Assembly: GCA_015179045.1 (NCBI GenBank)
Contig: WHUZ01000052.1
Location: 310,001 to 374,000 of the forward strand
Origin: Kalaharituber pfeilii
Lineage: Eukaryota; Ascomycota; Pezizomycetes; Pezizales; Pezizaceae
DNA: 64,000 nt
Direction: 5' to 3'
Position numbers and translations under genes: made by a program. Positions 52,757-63,416 of the stretch are shown here, one piece after another. Numbering within the stretch: position 1 is the stretch's first letter; each line of letters opens with the position of its first letter. The notes beneath the pieces were generated by a model that saw only the letters and a list, made by a program, of their open reading frames with translations, had not been told where the DNA came from and made no database searches.

Positions 52757-55700
52757 CTATGCCCCTGCCCACTCCAAGATGTCTCTAAGTGGGTCTGTGT
52801 CCTTGCTCTTCGGAGGAGTGACCAAGTCTTGCATGCCTCCTGGCCACTTTCGTTTCCATGTCCTGCACCTAGTGAGCACATGTTCAGTAGTCTCCTCCTC
52901 CTCCCCACACCATCGACATTCTGGGCTGTCTGCTTTCCCGATTTCGTACTGCCATTTCCGTAGTAACTTGCCGCCCAGTATTCCTGCTAGTGTGGCTATG
53001 TGTCGACTTCCAAGTCTTGTCAAGGGACGGTAGCTGAGCCCTAGCCGGTTTCTCTCTGTGGCGCGCTGATGTCTCGAGGTTTGTCGTATCCCATCTTCTG
53101 TTATGGTTTCATCTTGGTAGGGGAGGCATGTGCCTATTTTCGCAGCTGTGTCTGCCTCGGTGTTCCCTTTGACTCCTATATGGGACTTGACCCACATCAC
53201 TGCAACGTCCCAGTCACCTCGGTCTGTTCTCGCTTTCCAGGCGTCTCTAACCAGTTTTGCCGGTCCTTTGTGGGTGGGCTCTCCCTGGGCGATCTTTAGG
53301 AGCTTGGATATCGATACCTTAGAGTCGGTTATGATCAGGAGTTCCCCAGCTTGATTGCGTAATGCTTCGCTCATGGCAATGAGTTCTGCATCATTGACAG
53401 TAGTCTGTTCCCCTAGGTATGTGGAAGTAGAGGTGTCTTTTGCGTAGGTGCCTAGGCCTGTCTTGTAATCTATCCTGCTCCCGTCAGTGTAGACGGAGTT
53501 CCACCCCTCGTCCTCGGCATTGGCTATGGCATTCTCGAACTCGAGCTTGTCTGCGTCCGCAGGTAGTGCTGCTAGGATGGCTAGTGGTAGGGGGTTGTTG
53601 TGTGAGAGAGACCCCCGTAGGTACCTGCACTCATTATCCCTGTTTTGAATTATCTCATCGTGGAACCGTAGGGCCCTGGCTTCTACCCTCTGGCGTTCTC
53701 CTTCTAGGAATGTTTGGGCTGATTCTAGGTTGGCTATTCCTTCGACTACGTCTCGCCTGGTACCCCACGGGGCTGCAGTAATCTTCTGTGCTACTGTGTA
53801 TTGCCATTTTTCTATGTCTTTGATCTTGGTTGCTGGTGGAGACTGTCTTGAGTAGTCCTGCCATGCCCAGCATCCCCATGTGGCGATTGTGCGTGCGATG
53901 CTTGTATATATCTGTCGTTTCTTGCCTGGTGTGAGGCGAGTTAGTCTCGATGCCACTCCCCATGCTGCCTTCCCGAGAAGTAGTCTCTTCTTATGATGTC
54001 GAGTAAATTTTAGCTCCCAATCTACCGTCAATCCGGTTAGCCTATAGTCAGGGCCTTTTACCCCAATTATTAGTGTCTCGGACTTGTTTGGGTCAATTTC
54101 GAATCCATGCTCTGCTGCTGTTTCGGTGATTTTTGCCCTGTGTATCTTTATGGCTTGTCGGAGTTTTAGGAGTGACGGATGTGAGATTACACTGTGGAAA
54201 TCATCGACATATGACCTGGTGAAGTTGTGTTGGTCTACCTTCTCTGCCACAGGTGCTACACCTATCAGGAATAGTACCGGGATAGTGGAGATCCTTGCGG
54301 TGTACCATCTGTCATCCTCCCTGTAGCTCTCCTTTTGCCATCCCATGTCATGTTGTAGTTGGTCGGCATCATAAAAGCTTCTACAAAGCTCGCTAGGTTA
54401 TGGTCTGTTTGTCTTATTCGAGCAACCACCTTGTCCCTTCGAAGAAAGTTAAAAGCTGACTTGATATCGTCTCCTACTAGGGCTACCCATTCTTTCTTCT
54501 GTAGCCTCTTCTCTGTCTCCTTCAGCACTTGTCGCTGTAGATCCTCTGCACCTCGATGGCGTCTTCCTCCAAGCTGAGTGTCTCTGAAAAGGTCGTCTTT
54601 TCTTTGTAGCAGGTCTGCGATGACTTTTTGACCTAGCTTCGCTACTGTGTTCAGAAGCGTTATGGGTCTCCAACTCCCTACCTGATCTCTGGGTTTCCCT
54701 TTCTTGAGTATCATAACCACCTCAAAGCCTCTGGCAAAGTCGTAGTCACCGTTTATATACTCTACAATTCTCTCTCTTACAGCAGTCCATAGAGTCGTAC
54801 CCTTCAGAAGCTTCAGTAAGCCATATTGTATGCCATCGGGTCCCGGTGCTGATCTTGGTTTAGCTTTTGTTAGTGCCTTTTCTATCATCATCCTGGCTTG
54901 ATCTTTTTCGACGGTGAGTCCTGTTGGTCTGATAGTAGTGGTCGTAGTTTCTTGTCCTTGTGATATGAAGTTGCGCTCAATCAATACCTTAGCTATCTCC
55001 TCGTCTGAGCCTGGTATCCCCATGAGGTCTCTTTGGCGGAAAGGGTCTCTTGCTAGCCTGAAAATATCCCATGGTGAGGTGATTCTGTCCTCTTCTAAGA
55101 AGCCTTCCCAGTATTCCTTCTTCTTATCTCTTATTATCTCCCTAAGTAGTCTTCTCGCTCTTGTTTTCTCTGTGTGGCTAGCCCCGCTCTTTAGAATGGT
55201 TCTGGTCATTTGTCGTGCCTCTTTTACCTCCTTGTCGAACCATCGTTTCGTGCGTCTGGTGATGTATGCATCTTTTGTAAACTTTTGGCTTAATTCACAT
55301 AGTAGTTCATACCCATCAATACCTTCGGCTAGTTTTCTGTTGCCATATTTATCAACAAATTCTTCCCATTTGTCCCAGTCTGTTACTTTGATGGTTTTGG
55401 CCTCTGTCTTCTTTCTGGTATCCAATGTTCCGATAATCATCACATGGTCTGTACCAGAAATCCATGTTGTCTTTGTTGTTTTCCATTCCCTGGGCCTTGC
55501 GAATACCAGGTCCAAGAGTGCCGTTCTTATCTGTCCATTGATTGTCCGTGTCCATGTGATAGTATTTCTATCTATCTGTTGGAGTAGTCCTCGTGCTTGG
55601 AGGGTGTCTTTTAATAGTATGCCTCTAGTATCTTGTTTCGGAGACCAGTCATAGTGATGGCTGTTGCAGTCCCCTATTACCATATCCGTTACTCCTATCT

Positions 55701-56025
55701 CTTCCAATTCCTTCTCAATATCGGTGTCTCTGTTCCAGTACACTCCAGTAATCATTCGGTCGTCTAATTGTACTGTGATGTGGTTGGCTTTGCCGTCTAT
55801 TTTCATGCTCATTATTCTGTCCTTCCTTACGTAGGCTGTTATTGCTCCGCTTTTTATAGGAGAATGTACGTTCGTATAGCTTGGATGAAATGTAGTTCCT
55901 CCCCTTGGTGCTCTCCAGCATTCCCCTATAAAAAGTATATCTATTTTCTTGTCTGCTGCTTCCTGTAGGGCTAGGTCCGTCCCCAGTATTGACCTGCCAA
56001 CGTTCTGGTATGCGACCTTAATCAT
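52757..56025 (-). pseudogene. LINE-B ORF2 (endonuclease-RT-RNase H), one frameshift
   Basis: Starts at the ATG at 56025. APE endonuclease: NVGRS, FIGECW, VIGDCNSHHYDW, GTDHVMI. RT: APGPDGIQYGLLK, VVMILKKGK, WRPITLLN, VGDDIKSAFNFL, GTPQGSPLS, then SYVDDFHSVI. RNase H: VYTDGSRIDY, VNDAELIAMSEAL, IITDSKVS, GNTEADTAAK. The C-terminus has CRWCGEEEETTEHVLTRC, C-x2-C-x8-H-x4-C. One C appears to be missing in a short C run near 54270, just after GTPQGSPLS, so the product reads as 586 and ~500 residue parts. All catalytic motifs are present. Confidence 0.92.
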
Positions 56026-59000
56026 AGTCTTATTTGTCGATACCCTGGTGCCCTATATGGGGTCGCTTTCTCCTGTGCTGCTCTCGCTCGTTCACACCCT
56101 TCCTCGTGTCCGCCTTTCTTTCGACAAGCCTGGCATGACTTTGCAAATGGAGTTTCATTGAGGTCGACTGGGTCTTCGTAGTCTCGCCTTGCTGGTGAGC
56201 TCTTCAGATGTTCTGGAAGGTTGCGTTGTCTGGGGAGCCACTCGATTACCTGTCCCACTACGAAATGTCGGCAGTATCCATCTGGAGCAGTGTACCTATA
56301 TCTTCTGGCTTTATTCGAGGTCTCCTTTCCTAGATCCTGTCTTAGGTATAGCTTTATTCTATCACCTCTGAAGAGTAAGCCTGATTTTAGGGTCTCGACT
56401 ACTCCATCAGTCACAAAAATGGATAGTGCCTTGTTTCCTTGTGTTGGGACCTGTTTGTTAGTTAATCTGCGTACTGATCTATTGGCCAATACTCCTGGAT
56501 TGTCAGCTCTCAATTCTCTCTCCACCCTGCTCGGAGCCTCATTGGTTCCTATGTTGAAAGTTACTAGCTCAACCATTCTGTGATCCCAGTCGACTTTTAG
56601 ATGTTGGTGTCCATTGCATGTTGCTTTCTCTAGGGGGCCTAGAGACCTAAGTCCTTTCTTATACTGAGTATCTGCCATGATTAAGATTCTTTCGTGGGGG
56701 TATTCTGGGTCCAGGGCAACGAATCTCACTTGGTACTCTGCTTCCGTTCCTAGGTTTCGATTGATCCTGTCTCTCATGGCCTTTTTGTGCTCGAACACTG
56801 AGTGTGATCTTGGATCCTCACTAATACTCTGCCAGTTTTGCGCCCCAAAGACTCTCGCCTGCCACAGTTTCTCCTTGGGTATTACTTCTTCCTCACCCTT
56901 CTGTGCTGGCCCCTTGAGTAGTGTCCGCTTTTCCTCTTGTCTCTGAGTTGGGGTTCCTGCTTGGGGTTTGTCTTCTCTTGTGAGTTTGGCTTCTTTTACT
57001 GCCGTAGCATATGATTTCCTTTTCTCAGTGGATTGGGAGCGTTTTGTCTCATTCTCTGGTGTCCTCTCCTTGCTTTTCTCTCCTTTATGTGTCGGTATGT
57101 TGGGAGTACTACTTGTGCCTCTCGTCTCGGCCCCCTTCTTGTTGTCCAGTTTCTCAGTGGTAGGAGCACCCTCACTGGTGGCTGTTTTGTTAGTATTATT
57201 TCTAGCTATTCTATTGGTAGCTGCTCCCTTTCGTCCATCTCCTTGGGGCTTGGATCCACCTCGTGATGTCTTAGGAAGCTGTACTGTAGTTGTAGACTTT
57301 ATCACAGGTTCTTGCGCCGGGCTTGAGTTTGTTGGTATGCTGTTGGACATGTGTATGGTACTCGACATGTCTGTGTTGTCTCGCATGGCTATGTCTCTGT
57401 CAATTTCGATTGCGTGCTTGCTGTCTTTGAGGTTCGTATTGGTGAGCTCATAATCCATACTATCTCCTCCTTCTTCTGTAGTCTTCCGGGCAGGTACCGA
57501 GGAGCTTCTCTTTCCTACCGGCCTTCGTATCATTCCTGTGAGGGGCGATGGTATTGTCTTGAGCCTGACCGCGTGCCTGCTATCCTCAAGTTTCACGTTT
57601 GTATAAGTTCTGTCCATTTGGTCCCCTCCTTCTTCAGTAGTTAGTTTGTTATTTGGCATGGGTGATGCGCTAGGCGTGCTGAGGTCAATTAATGTAGGCG
57701 TCTTTGTCTCCAAGGGTGTGGCCGTTGCTGTCAATTCGGGCGTGTTTGCTCCTGAGGTAAGGTCATTCCAGTTTGTTGTATGTGTCAGTGTGAGTTCTGG
57801 TTCCATTTCGATTCTGCCTGGCGTGACTACCCCGAGTCTTCTTCTTAGGTCATCCAGGATATTGCTGTGGTATTGTAAGGCGTCTAGGATAATCCTCACC
57901 CAACTGTCGTCCCGCTCTCTGAGGGTGTCTCGGTTGAATATCTCGTATAGTATTTCGTCCTTGATTTTCTTTCTTTCGACTGCCATCTGGTTGAGCATGA
58001 AGTGGCGAATGCCCTCGTGGTGTGTTTCTAAGCACACTCTCGTGTGCTGTTTTAGGTCTTGTTGTGCCTCTTCTAGTTCCCGGCTTATGTCAGTATGGAT
58101 ACTATCCGTTCCTGCTGCTTGCTCGTTCCTCCAGGCCCAGTATTTATCAGCCATATCCCTCGTCCATCTTTTAAGGTCATTATCCACTTCTCTTTCCCAC
58201 CTGCCTAGTCCGAATCGTTTCTCTAGTCCCCGTAGGGCTTCTGCTGCTGAAGCTCCCATATATCTGGCAGTCTCTTGTTTCATACGGCCCTGAGTCATCT
58301 TGGTTTCCCAGGAGCGTGCCTGCCTCGCTGCGGCTATTGCTGTATCCAGCATGAATTGCTCCTCATAGGCACTCTCATCCATGTCCGGGGTTCGGGGTCT
58401 GTCCGGAGTTGGTGGCCGAGTGCTGGAAGTTGCCGGTATATATATTACTGTGTCGTCTGATGACTCGCTTTGTGTGTCGTCTGATGACTCGCTTTGTGTG
58501 TCATCATCTTTAATGGGCATGTGTGCTCCGGCGTGAGGCACCGGGGTGTACCCTTCATTGTCACTAAAGTCTGGGTCCTTGTATAGGGGGAGGGACGTGG
58601 TCTTGCTTGTGGATGCAGGTTCCTCCTGTGAATCCGGGACCTCTGACTCATTGTCATATGTCGCCGGAATCGTAGTTCTTAATTCTGGTGGTCTCACCAT
58701 GATCATTTCTTCCATCTTGTCGTAGGTATTAGGGGCGGGTGGCTTTACTACAATTGTCTCCTCCATCTGGTCTTCGGGTGGGCGGGAGTCCATGGCCTTG
58801 CTTCTTTCGATGAACTCAATTATTTGCTGGGTCAGAACCCTGCCTGCCTGTATGTCGTCGATAGTTATTGTCCTAACAGGGACCTCAATGTCCTCCTCGT
58901 CTGCGAATACGCCTCGCCCCACCGCTAGGGTGGTTGCATTTTCCATTCTTTCTGCCTTTTCCGGTTCTCCCTTTCTGGTGTGTTGGATAATGTCAGCAAA

Positions 59001-59195
59001 CTTATGAAGGGTCCATTGCTGGTCTTCGGCGATAAATGTCATGTCTTCATGCGCCTTCCAGTCCTTCACCATATAAAACTCTATGTTATTTACCCTTGGG
59101 CGGCGCTTTGCCGTCCGTGTGGCGCTTTTGGCTTGCCGAAGAGGGTCGGCCCGGCTGTTGGTTCGGCCTCTTGTGGCTTTCGTGGCTGGAGCCAT
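56022..59195 (-). CDS. LINE-B ORF1 protein, 1057 aa, intact
   Basis: The RNA-binding partner of the LINE-B polyprotein. Residues ~1-250 are mixed with acidic Ser/Asp-rich stretches, including a short repeat (TQSESSDD twice). A helical middle (residues ~285-470) and a long polar, disordered Thr/Lys/Glu-rich section follow. A globular C-terminal part (VRFVALDPEYPHERILIMAD, VDWDHRMVELVTFNIG) ends in one CCHC-like knuckle CQACRKKGGHEEGC. It starts MAPATKATRGRTNSRADPLR. Its TGA stop overlaps the ORF2 start as ATGA, suggesting coupled translation. It is much longer than the ~340-aa ORF1-like protein of the ORF1-only elements and not clearly related to it. Confidence 0.85.
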   Translation of the reverse strand: MAPATKATRGRTNSRADPLRQAKSATRTAKRRPRVNNIEFYMVKDWKAHEDMTFIAEDQQWTLHKFADIIQHTRKGEPEKAERMENATTLAVGRGVFADEEDIEVPVRTITIDDIQAGRVLTQQIIEFIERSKAMDSRPPEDQMEETIVVKPPAPNTYDKMEEMIMVRPPELRTTIPATYDNESEVPDSQEEPASTSKTTSLPLYKDPDFSDNEGYTPVPHAGAHMPIKDDDTQSESSDDTQSESSDDTVIYIPATSSTRPPTPDRPRTPDMDESAYEEQFMLDTAIAAARQARSWETKMTQGRMKQETARYMGASAAEALRGLEKRFGLGRWEREVDNDLKRWTRDMADKYWAWRNEQAAGTDSIHTDISRELEEAQQDLKQHTRVCLETHHEGIRHFMLNQMAVERKKIKDEILYEIFNRDTLRERDDSWVRIILDALQYHSNILDDLRRRLGVVTPGRIEMEPELTLTHTTNWNDLTSGANTPELTATATPLETKTPTLIDLSTPSASPMPNNKLTTEEGGDQMDRTYTNVKLEDSRHAVRLKTIPSPLTGMIRRPVGKRSSSVPARKTTEEGGDSMDYELTNTNLKDSKHAIEIDRDIAMRDNTDMSSTIHMSNSIPTNSSPAQEPVIKSTTTVQLPKTSRGGSKPQGDGRKGAATNRIARNNTNKTATSEGAPTTEKLDNKKGAETRGTSSTPNIPTHKGEKSKERTPENETKRSQSTEKRKSYATAVKEAKLTREDKPQAGTPTQRQEEKRTLLKGPAQKGEEEVIPKEKLWQARVFGAQNWQSISEDPRSHSVFEHKKAMRDRINRNLGTEAEYQVRFVALDPEYPHERILIMADTQYKKGLRSLGPLEKATCNGHQHLKVDWDHRMVELVTFNIGTNEAPSRVERELRADNPGVLANRSVRRLTNKQVPTQGNKALSIFVTDGVVETLKSGLLFRGDRIKLYLRQDLGKETSNKARRYRYTAPDGYCRHFVVGQVIEWLPRQRNLPEHLKSSPARRDYEDPVDLNETPFAKSCQACRKKGGHEEGCERARAAQEKATPYRAPGYRQIRL

Positions 59196-62100
59196 CGGTG
59201 GCTGGTGGGTTGTACGCTACTGGTCTTAGTATGTTGGGTGGCGTTTGGGTGGCAAGGGGTGTGTGTAGCTAGTGGATGTGAGTGGCGAATAGTGGGTGGC
59301 AAATACTGTCCTTATCTGGGTTGCGTATTTTCGTAGTGGTGGGGAGGCCGCTGATGGGGTCTCGGGGTGCCCCCGCCGTCAAGGCGACTGTACGAGCTGA
59401 AGGTGGGTTGGGGGGTTGGTGGAGGTTCTGGGGGCGTTCCCAGAGCGTTGATGGCTGTTTCTTTGGGGAAGGTGTCTAAATGTTCGTTTTTGGTAGATTT
59501 TTAGAGGTCCCCGCGACCTTCGGGCCGAGGGGCGTCGTCTGTCGTTGTCCGCTTGTCGCTAGCTGTCCTGTGGGTCGAGATACGGGCTCGGTCACGTGAT
59601 CTTGGACGTGGCCCGAGGAGGTTGTAGAGGTGTGTGGAGACTCAGGAGAGCGGAGAGGTAGAGGGAGGGAGAGAGGATAGAGACAGACAATGGAGGGGCG
59701 TGGAGGAAAGAAGAAGAGTAGAGGAGGAGGTGAAAGCGGCCCTAAGAAGCACAAAAAACACATCAGCGCCAGGTCCAGATGGAATTGGATATCGCCTTAT
59801 CAAAGCGGCATTGAAGACACCATTCGGAGACCAGCTGGTGAACGAGGTTGCAGAGAAGTGGATGCAGAACCAGATTCCCAAGGAGTGGAAGGAAATGAAG
59901 GTTGTTATGATACCGAAACCAGGCAAGGATATTAGAACAACGAAGGCCTGGAGACCGATCAACCTGATAAACTGTATAGGCAAGATCGGAGAGAAGGTAA
60001 TGGCGAACCGGCTCCAGAGGGAAACAGGACTCTTCCATAAACTGCAGCTGGGTGCGAGGAAGGGCAGAAATGCAGTGCAAGCAATGGCGAGGGCGGTGAC
60101 AAAGGCACAGAGGTGCCTGCACAGAGGGGGGAGGGCAGCATGGGTCACAGCAGATGTAAAGGGGGGGTTCAACATTGTTAGAAAGGAGGTGGTATTGAGA
60201 AGGATAGAGGAGAAGGGGAGCGTGGAGGTAAGAAAGAAGAGGAGGTGGCTGGAGAACTTCATGGGGATGAGAGAATTCGGTGTGGAGTGGGATGGAAGAG
60301 TGAGAGGAAGAGGGAAGGCGAATGTAGGGGTCCCACAGGGGTCCCCACTGTCACCAGTTCTCTTCTTGATTTTTATGGCACCAACAATGGAGAAGATTGA
60401 GAAGAGAGTAAGGGGGGTAGCGACAGGAGTGGAGGTTGAGGCGCCTTCGTATGTGGACGATATAGCAGTGACGGTCCTAGACTGGCATGGCTATTGGGAT
60501 ATGGGGAGGCTGCGAGAGAAGGTAAAGAAGGAGGTGAAGGAGGTGGCAGAGGAGGATCAGATCCCACTGGAAGAGTCGAAGTGGGAGATGATAACGTTTG
60601 GCGTAGGAAAGAGGCAGAAGAAGGAGGGGGAGTTTCTGAAGTGGCTGGGGGTCATCTTTGATGAAAATTTGACCTTCACGGCACACTGGAGAAACAGAGT
60701 CAGCAGAGCAAGAAGGTTGACCGGAGCACTAGCGGGGTTGGGAAATAGGGATTGGGGAATAAGCCCGAGGAGCTGGAGACAGATTTATACGGGCATGATT
60801 AGAGCGGTAGCCATGTGGGGTAGTGAGATAGGTTGGAGAGGACAGAAGGAGTGGAGAAGAGAAATGGAGAGAGTACAGCTGCAAGCATTAAAGAAGGCAG
60901 CTGGAGGGGGGAGAGGCACAGGGGTAGAGGGGGTGAACGCAGTGTGCGGAGTGGAGGGGGTGGAGGTGATCCTGGACGCAGCACAGGCAAGGGCGATGGT
61001 TCGGGAAGTGGAGGTGCCATCGGAGCTTGCAGAACTATGCACAGGAGATTTCAGGAGAGGGAATGAGGAGAAGGAGGAGGGGATGAGAAACTGGAAGGAC
61101 TGGGGGGTGCAGTGGGCCCTGGAAGAGGGGGATGGATATGAAAGCGTTTTGGACCGCTGGCAGGGGCAGTGGTCAAGGTTCTCGGAGGAGGGCGAGGAGA
61201 TCTCATGGGGAGGAGAGTGTGAGAAGGTGAAAGTGGAGTGCGCAGAGAGGCTAGGTAGAAAGGGGGGTGGGAGAGAAGAGTGGGAGACCTCGGTTGAGGA
61301 AGCCGGAAGAGGGAGAGCGGTTCTCTTCTCGGATGGCAGTAAGGTCGGGGACAGCAAGGTGGGGGCGGGGGTGTGGGGGAGATCAGCGGTGGTGGCGGAG
61401 GTAGTAGGGAGAACGGCGACGGTTTTTGACGGGGAGGTGAGGGGGGTGAGAAGGGCGCTGGAGGGTGTACCGGAGGAGGTACCGGTCCTGGTTTGCTTAG
61501 ACTCTGAAGCTGCTGTCATGGCGATTCAGAAGGCAGGCAGGGAGGGAAAGGGAAAGACGGAGGATGTGAGAAGGGTGGTGAATGCAGTGGCGAGGAGAAA
61601 GAAGAAGGGGGGGGATGCGAAACTGTTGTGGGTAAAAGCTCATATCGGAATCGCAGGCAACGAGAAGGCGGATGAGTGGGCGAAGAAGGGGACGGTGATG
61701 CAGGGGAAGGAGGTGGCCACCGGAAGTGGGGTGCGCCAGAGGGTGAAGGCGTGGAGGAAGGAGAAGAGAGAAGTGGAGGGCTTTGGAGGAGGAAAGGTCA
61801 TGGAGTGGAATAGGATAGCAGTATCCAATTTCACTGCCTTGCGCCTGAAGAGAGGGAGGTGTGCAGTGTGGTTGAAGAGGATAGGGGCGGCTGAGTCGGA
61901 TAAGTGCAGGTGCGGGGAGGTGCAAACCGGGGAGCACCTCGCTTTCCGATGCAGAAACCAGAAGAACCGTCCAGAAGGCTTTGAGAGGCGGGGCGACATG
62001 GAAAAGAATTGGAAGAGAAAGGCGGAGGATGGAGAGGAGTATGATATTTTAGAGAATTTCTTTTCCAAGGTCAAGTTCTAGAAGGTAGGAGAATGCGGGG

Positions 62101-62267
62101 TCAAGTTCTAGAAGCTAGGAGAGCGGGGGCGACGGCGCGTGGGGGCCATGTACGTAGAGAGTTAGTTTAGCCTGTCTCCGGGCTATGAGGGCTTGCCTAG
62201 GGACCCTGCCATGGCTTAGTGCTACAAGCGGGGTTATGTGATTAAAAAAAAAAAAAAAAAAAAAAAA

Positions 62268-62953
62268 TAGGATTGGCAAGAGTGACGGACCGGAGTGCCG
62301 ATGGTGCGGGGAGCGAGAGGAAACGACGAGCCACCTATTAGACGAATGCCGGGTGTGAAAGGAAAGGGTATGGCAAGGAGGAAGGGAGGAAATAGCTAGA
62401 CCCAAGGAGGACGAGGGCAGGAATCCACTAATGCGCCTCATGGAACACTTTGAGGAGATGGACTGAACTGACTGAACTTCAACTTTCATTCCAGGGACGG
62501 GGATTCTTTTTTAGTTTATCTCTTATGAACTGTTACTTTCACCAAAGGGACGGGGTTTCTTTAGTTTATCTCTTATGTAGTTAAGATCTCGCCATAGCCC
62601 ATAGGGCGGCACGATGGCAGGTGTGTGGGGAAGGAGCACCGGCATCCACCAAAGCCAGAGAACTCGAGGCATGGCAATACACAGTCGCCCAAATCACTAG
62701 GGCCCCATGGGGCTCAAGAACAGATATAGTGAAGGGACTCGCTAATTTGGAGTCAATACAGACCTTCTTAGAAGGGGAGTGCCAGAGAGTCGAGGCACGC
62801 ACCTTACATTTTACCGATGAACCCTTACGAAGGGAGGATCCAGAAAGCAGGTACCTCCAAGGATCGCTACACTACCGAGAGACCCTCCCACTGGTAACCC
62901 TACCCAGCATTCCAGCAGAAGTATTGATATAAAAAAAAAATAAAAAAAAATCT
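62268..62953 (+). mobile_element. LINE (C-like) end with its tail split by a LINE interior piece
   Basis: 62268-62466 encodes the C-terminal cluster (IGKSDGPECRWCGEREETTS, one stop after ECRV) and ends MEHFEEMD-stop. The 3' UTR contains a repeated GGGACGGGG-TTTAGTTTATCTCTTATG unit. The hairpin at 62588-62613 stops at GGCGGCACG. An interior piece of a LINE thumb domain (62614-62926: WQYTVAQITRAPWGSRTDIV, ESIQTFLEGECQRVEARTL) is then followed directly by GTATTGATAT and poly(A), the normal end of the tail. Confidence 0.78.
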
Positions 62954-63410
62954 CGGATACCTGCACCTCCTTCCCGTCCGCGTTGCCATCCACCCTCCAC
63001 GTAGTGCCTCATTTGTCCTTGTAAAACTTCCGCATCTGCGCCAGCTCAAGCATATAATTAGCTAAGTTCTCATTGTCCCTACTGTTGGAGGAAGGACAAA
63101 GTTTATTTATTAAAGTTCAATCTACGTGCAGAAGGAAGTTCGAGACCTATTAATTGAGATGTCGAGTACAAAAAGAATGTAGATATTTCCAGATAAGGAA
63201 TGAAAAAGCAAGTCACGTGTATGTAACGTGCTGCTCACATGACTGTAGAAATATCTAGAAGTGTCAAGAGTAGAGCCAGTATACATGATGATGTATGAAA
63301 AATGCATACATGACGTATAAGAGAAAACTAGAAAGTACTAGAATATTAGAGAATGATATAGAAGAAATAGAAAGAACAGAACGCGGTGGAAAGACTGAAC
63401 GTTGTACTAT
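62954..63410. other. Intergenic, possible coding trace
   Basis: On the minus strand 63062-62958 reads MLELAQMRKFYKDK, a stop, then GTTWRVDGNADGKEVQVSE. It could be a damaged exon. The rest is AT-rich with nothing recognised. Confidence 0.3.
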
Positions 63411-63416
63411 GCCATT

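Larger units (their letters stand above)
52628..59635 (-). mobile_element. LINE-B, full-length 7008 bp, nearly intact
   Basis: Flanked by a perfect 14-bp duplication GGAGACTCAGGAGA at 52614-52627 and 59636-59649. In order on the minus strand: a ~440-bp 5' UTR, ORF1 (1057 aa), ORF2 overlapping it by four bases, a ~130-bp 3' UTR, the type-1 hairpin (GCCC-CCA-GGGC) and poly(A). Only one coding defect was found, a one-base deletion in ORF2. The intact duplication and ORF1 mark a recent insertion. Confidence 0.95.
51417..62081 (+). pseudogene. LINE-A ORF2 copy 2, two frameshifts and split by LINE-B
   Basis: The 5' part 51417-52627 encodes the APE endonuclease (VILGDWNAHSEMWSLEGTG, GSDHSALVVEFE) and linker, with frameshifts near 51440 and 51680. 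The 3' part 59650-62081 is one uninterrupted frame with RT (APGPDGIGYRLIK, GVPQGSPLSPVLFLIF, SYVDDIAVTV), thumb (KWLGVIFDENLTFTAHWRNR), RNase H (LFSDGSKVGD, LVCLDSEA, GNEKADEWAKKG) and the C-terminal cluster CRCGEVQTGEHLAFRC. Removing LINE-B and one copy of the duplication rejoins the two parts in the same frame. Much of 60475-61803 is almost identical to copy 1. Confidence 0.88.
48762..62267 (+). mobile_element. LINE-A copy 2, split by LINE-B (6.5 kb without it)
   Basis: Runs from an ORF1 already in progress, through ORF2, to the type-2 tail and poly(A) at 62244-62267. The upstream frame is open to the very start without an ATG, so the copy is 5'-truncated in ORF1. It contains a 34-bp micro-insertion at 50483-50516 and the whole LINE-B at 52628-59635. 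Left and right flanks are pieces of different LINEs cut at the same homologous codon region, with no simple target duplication. Confidence 0.88.
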
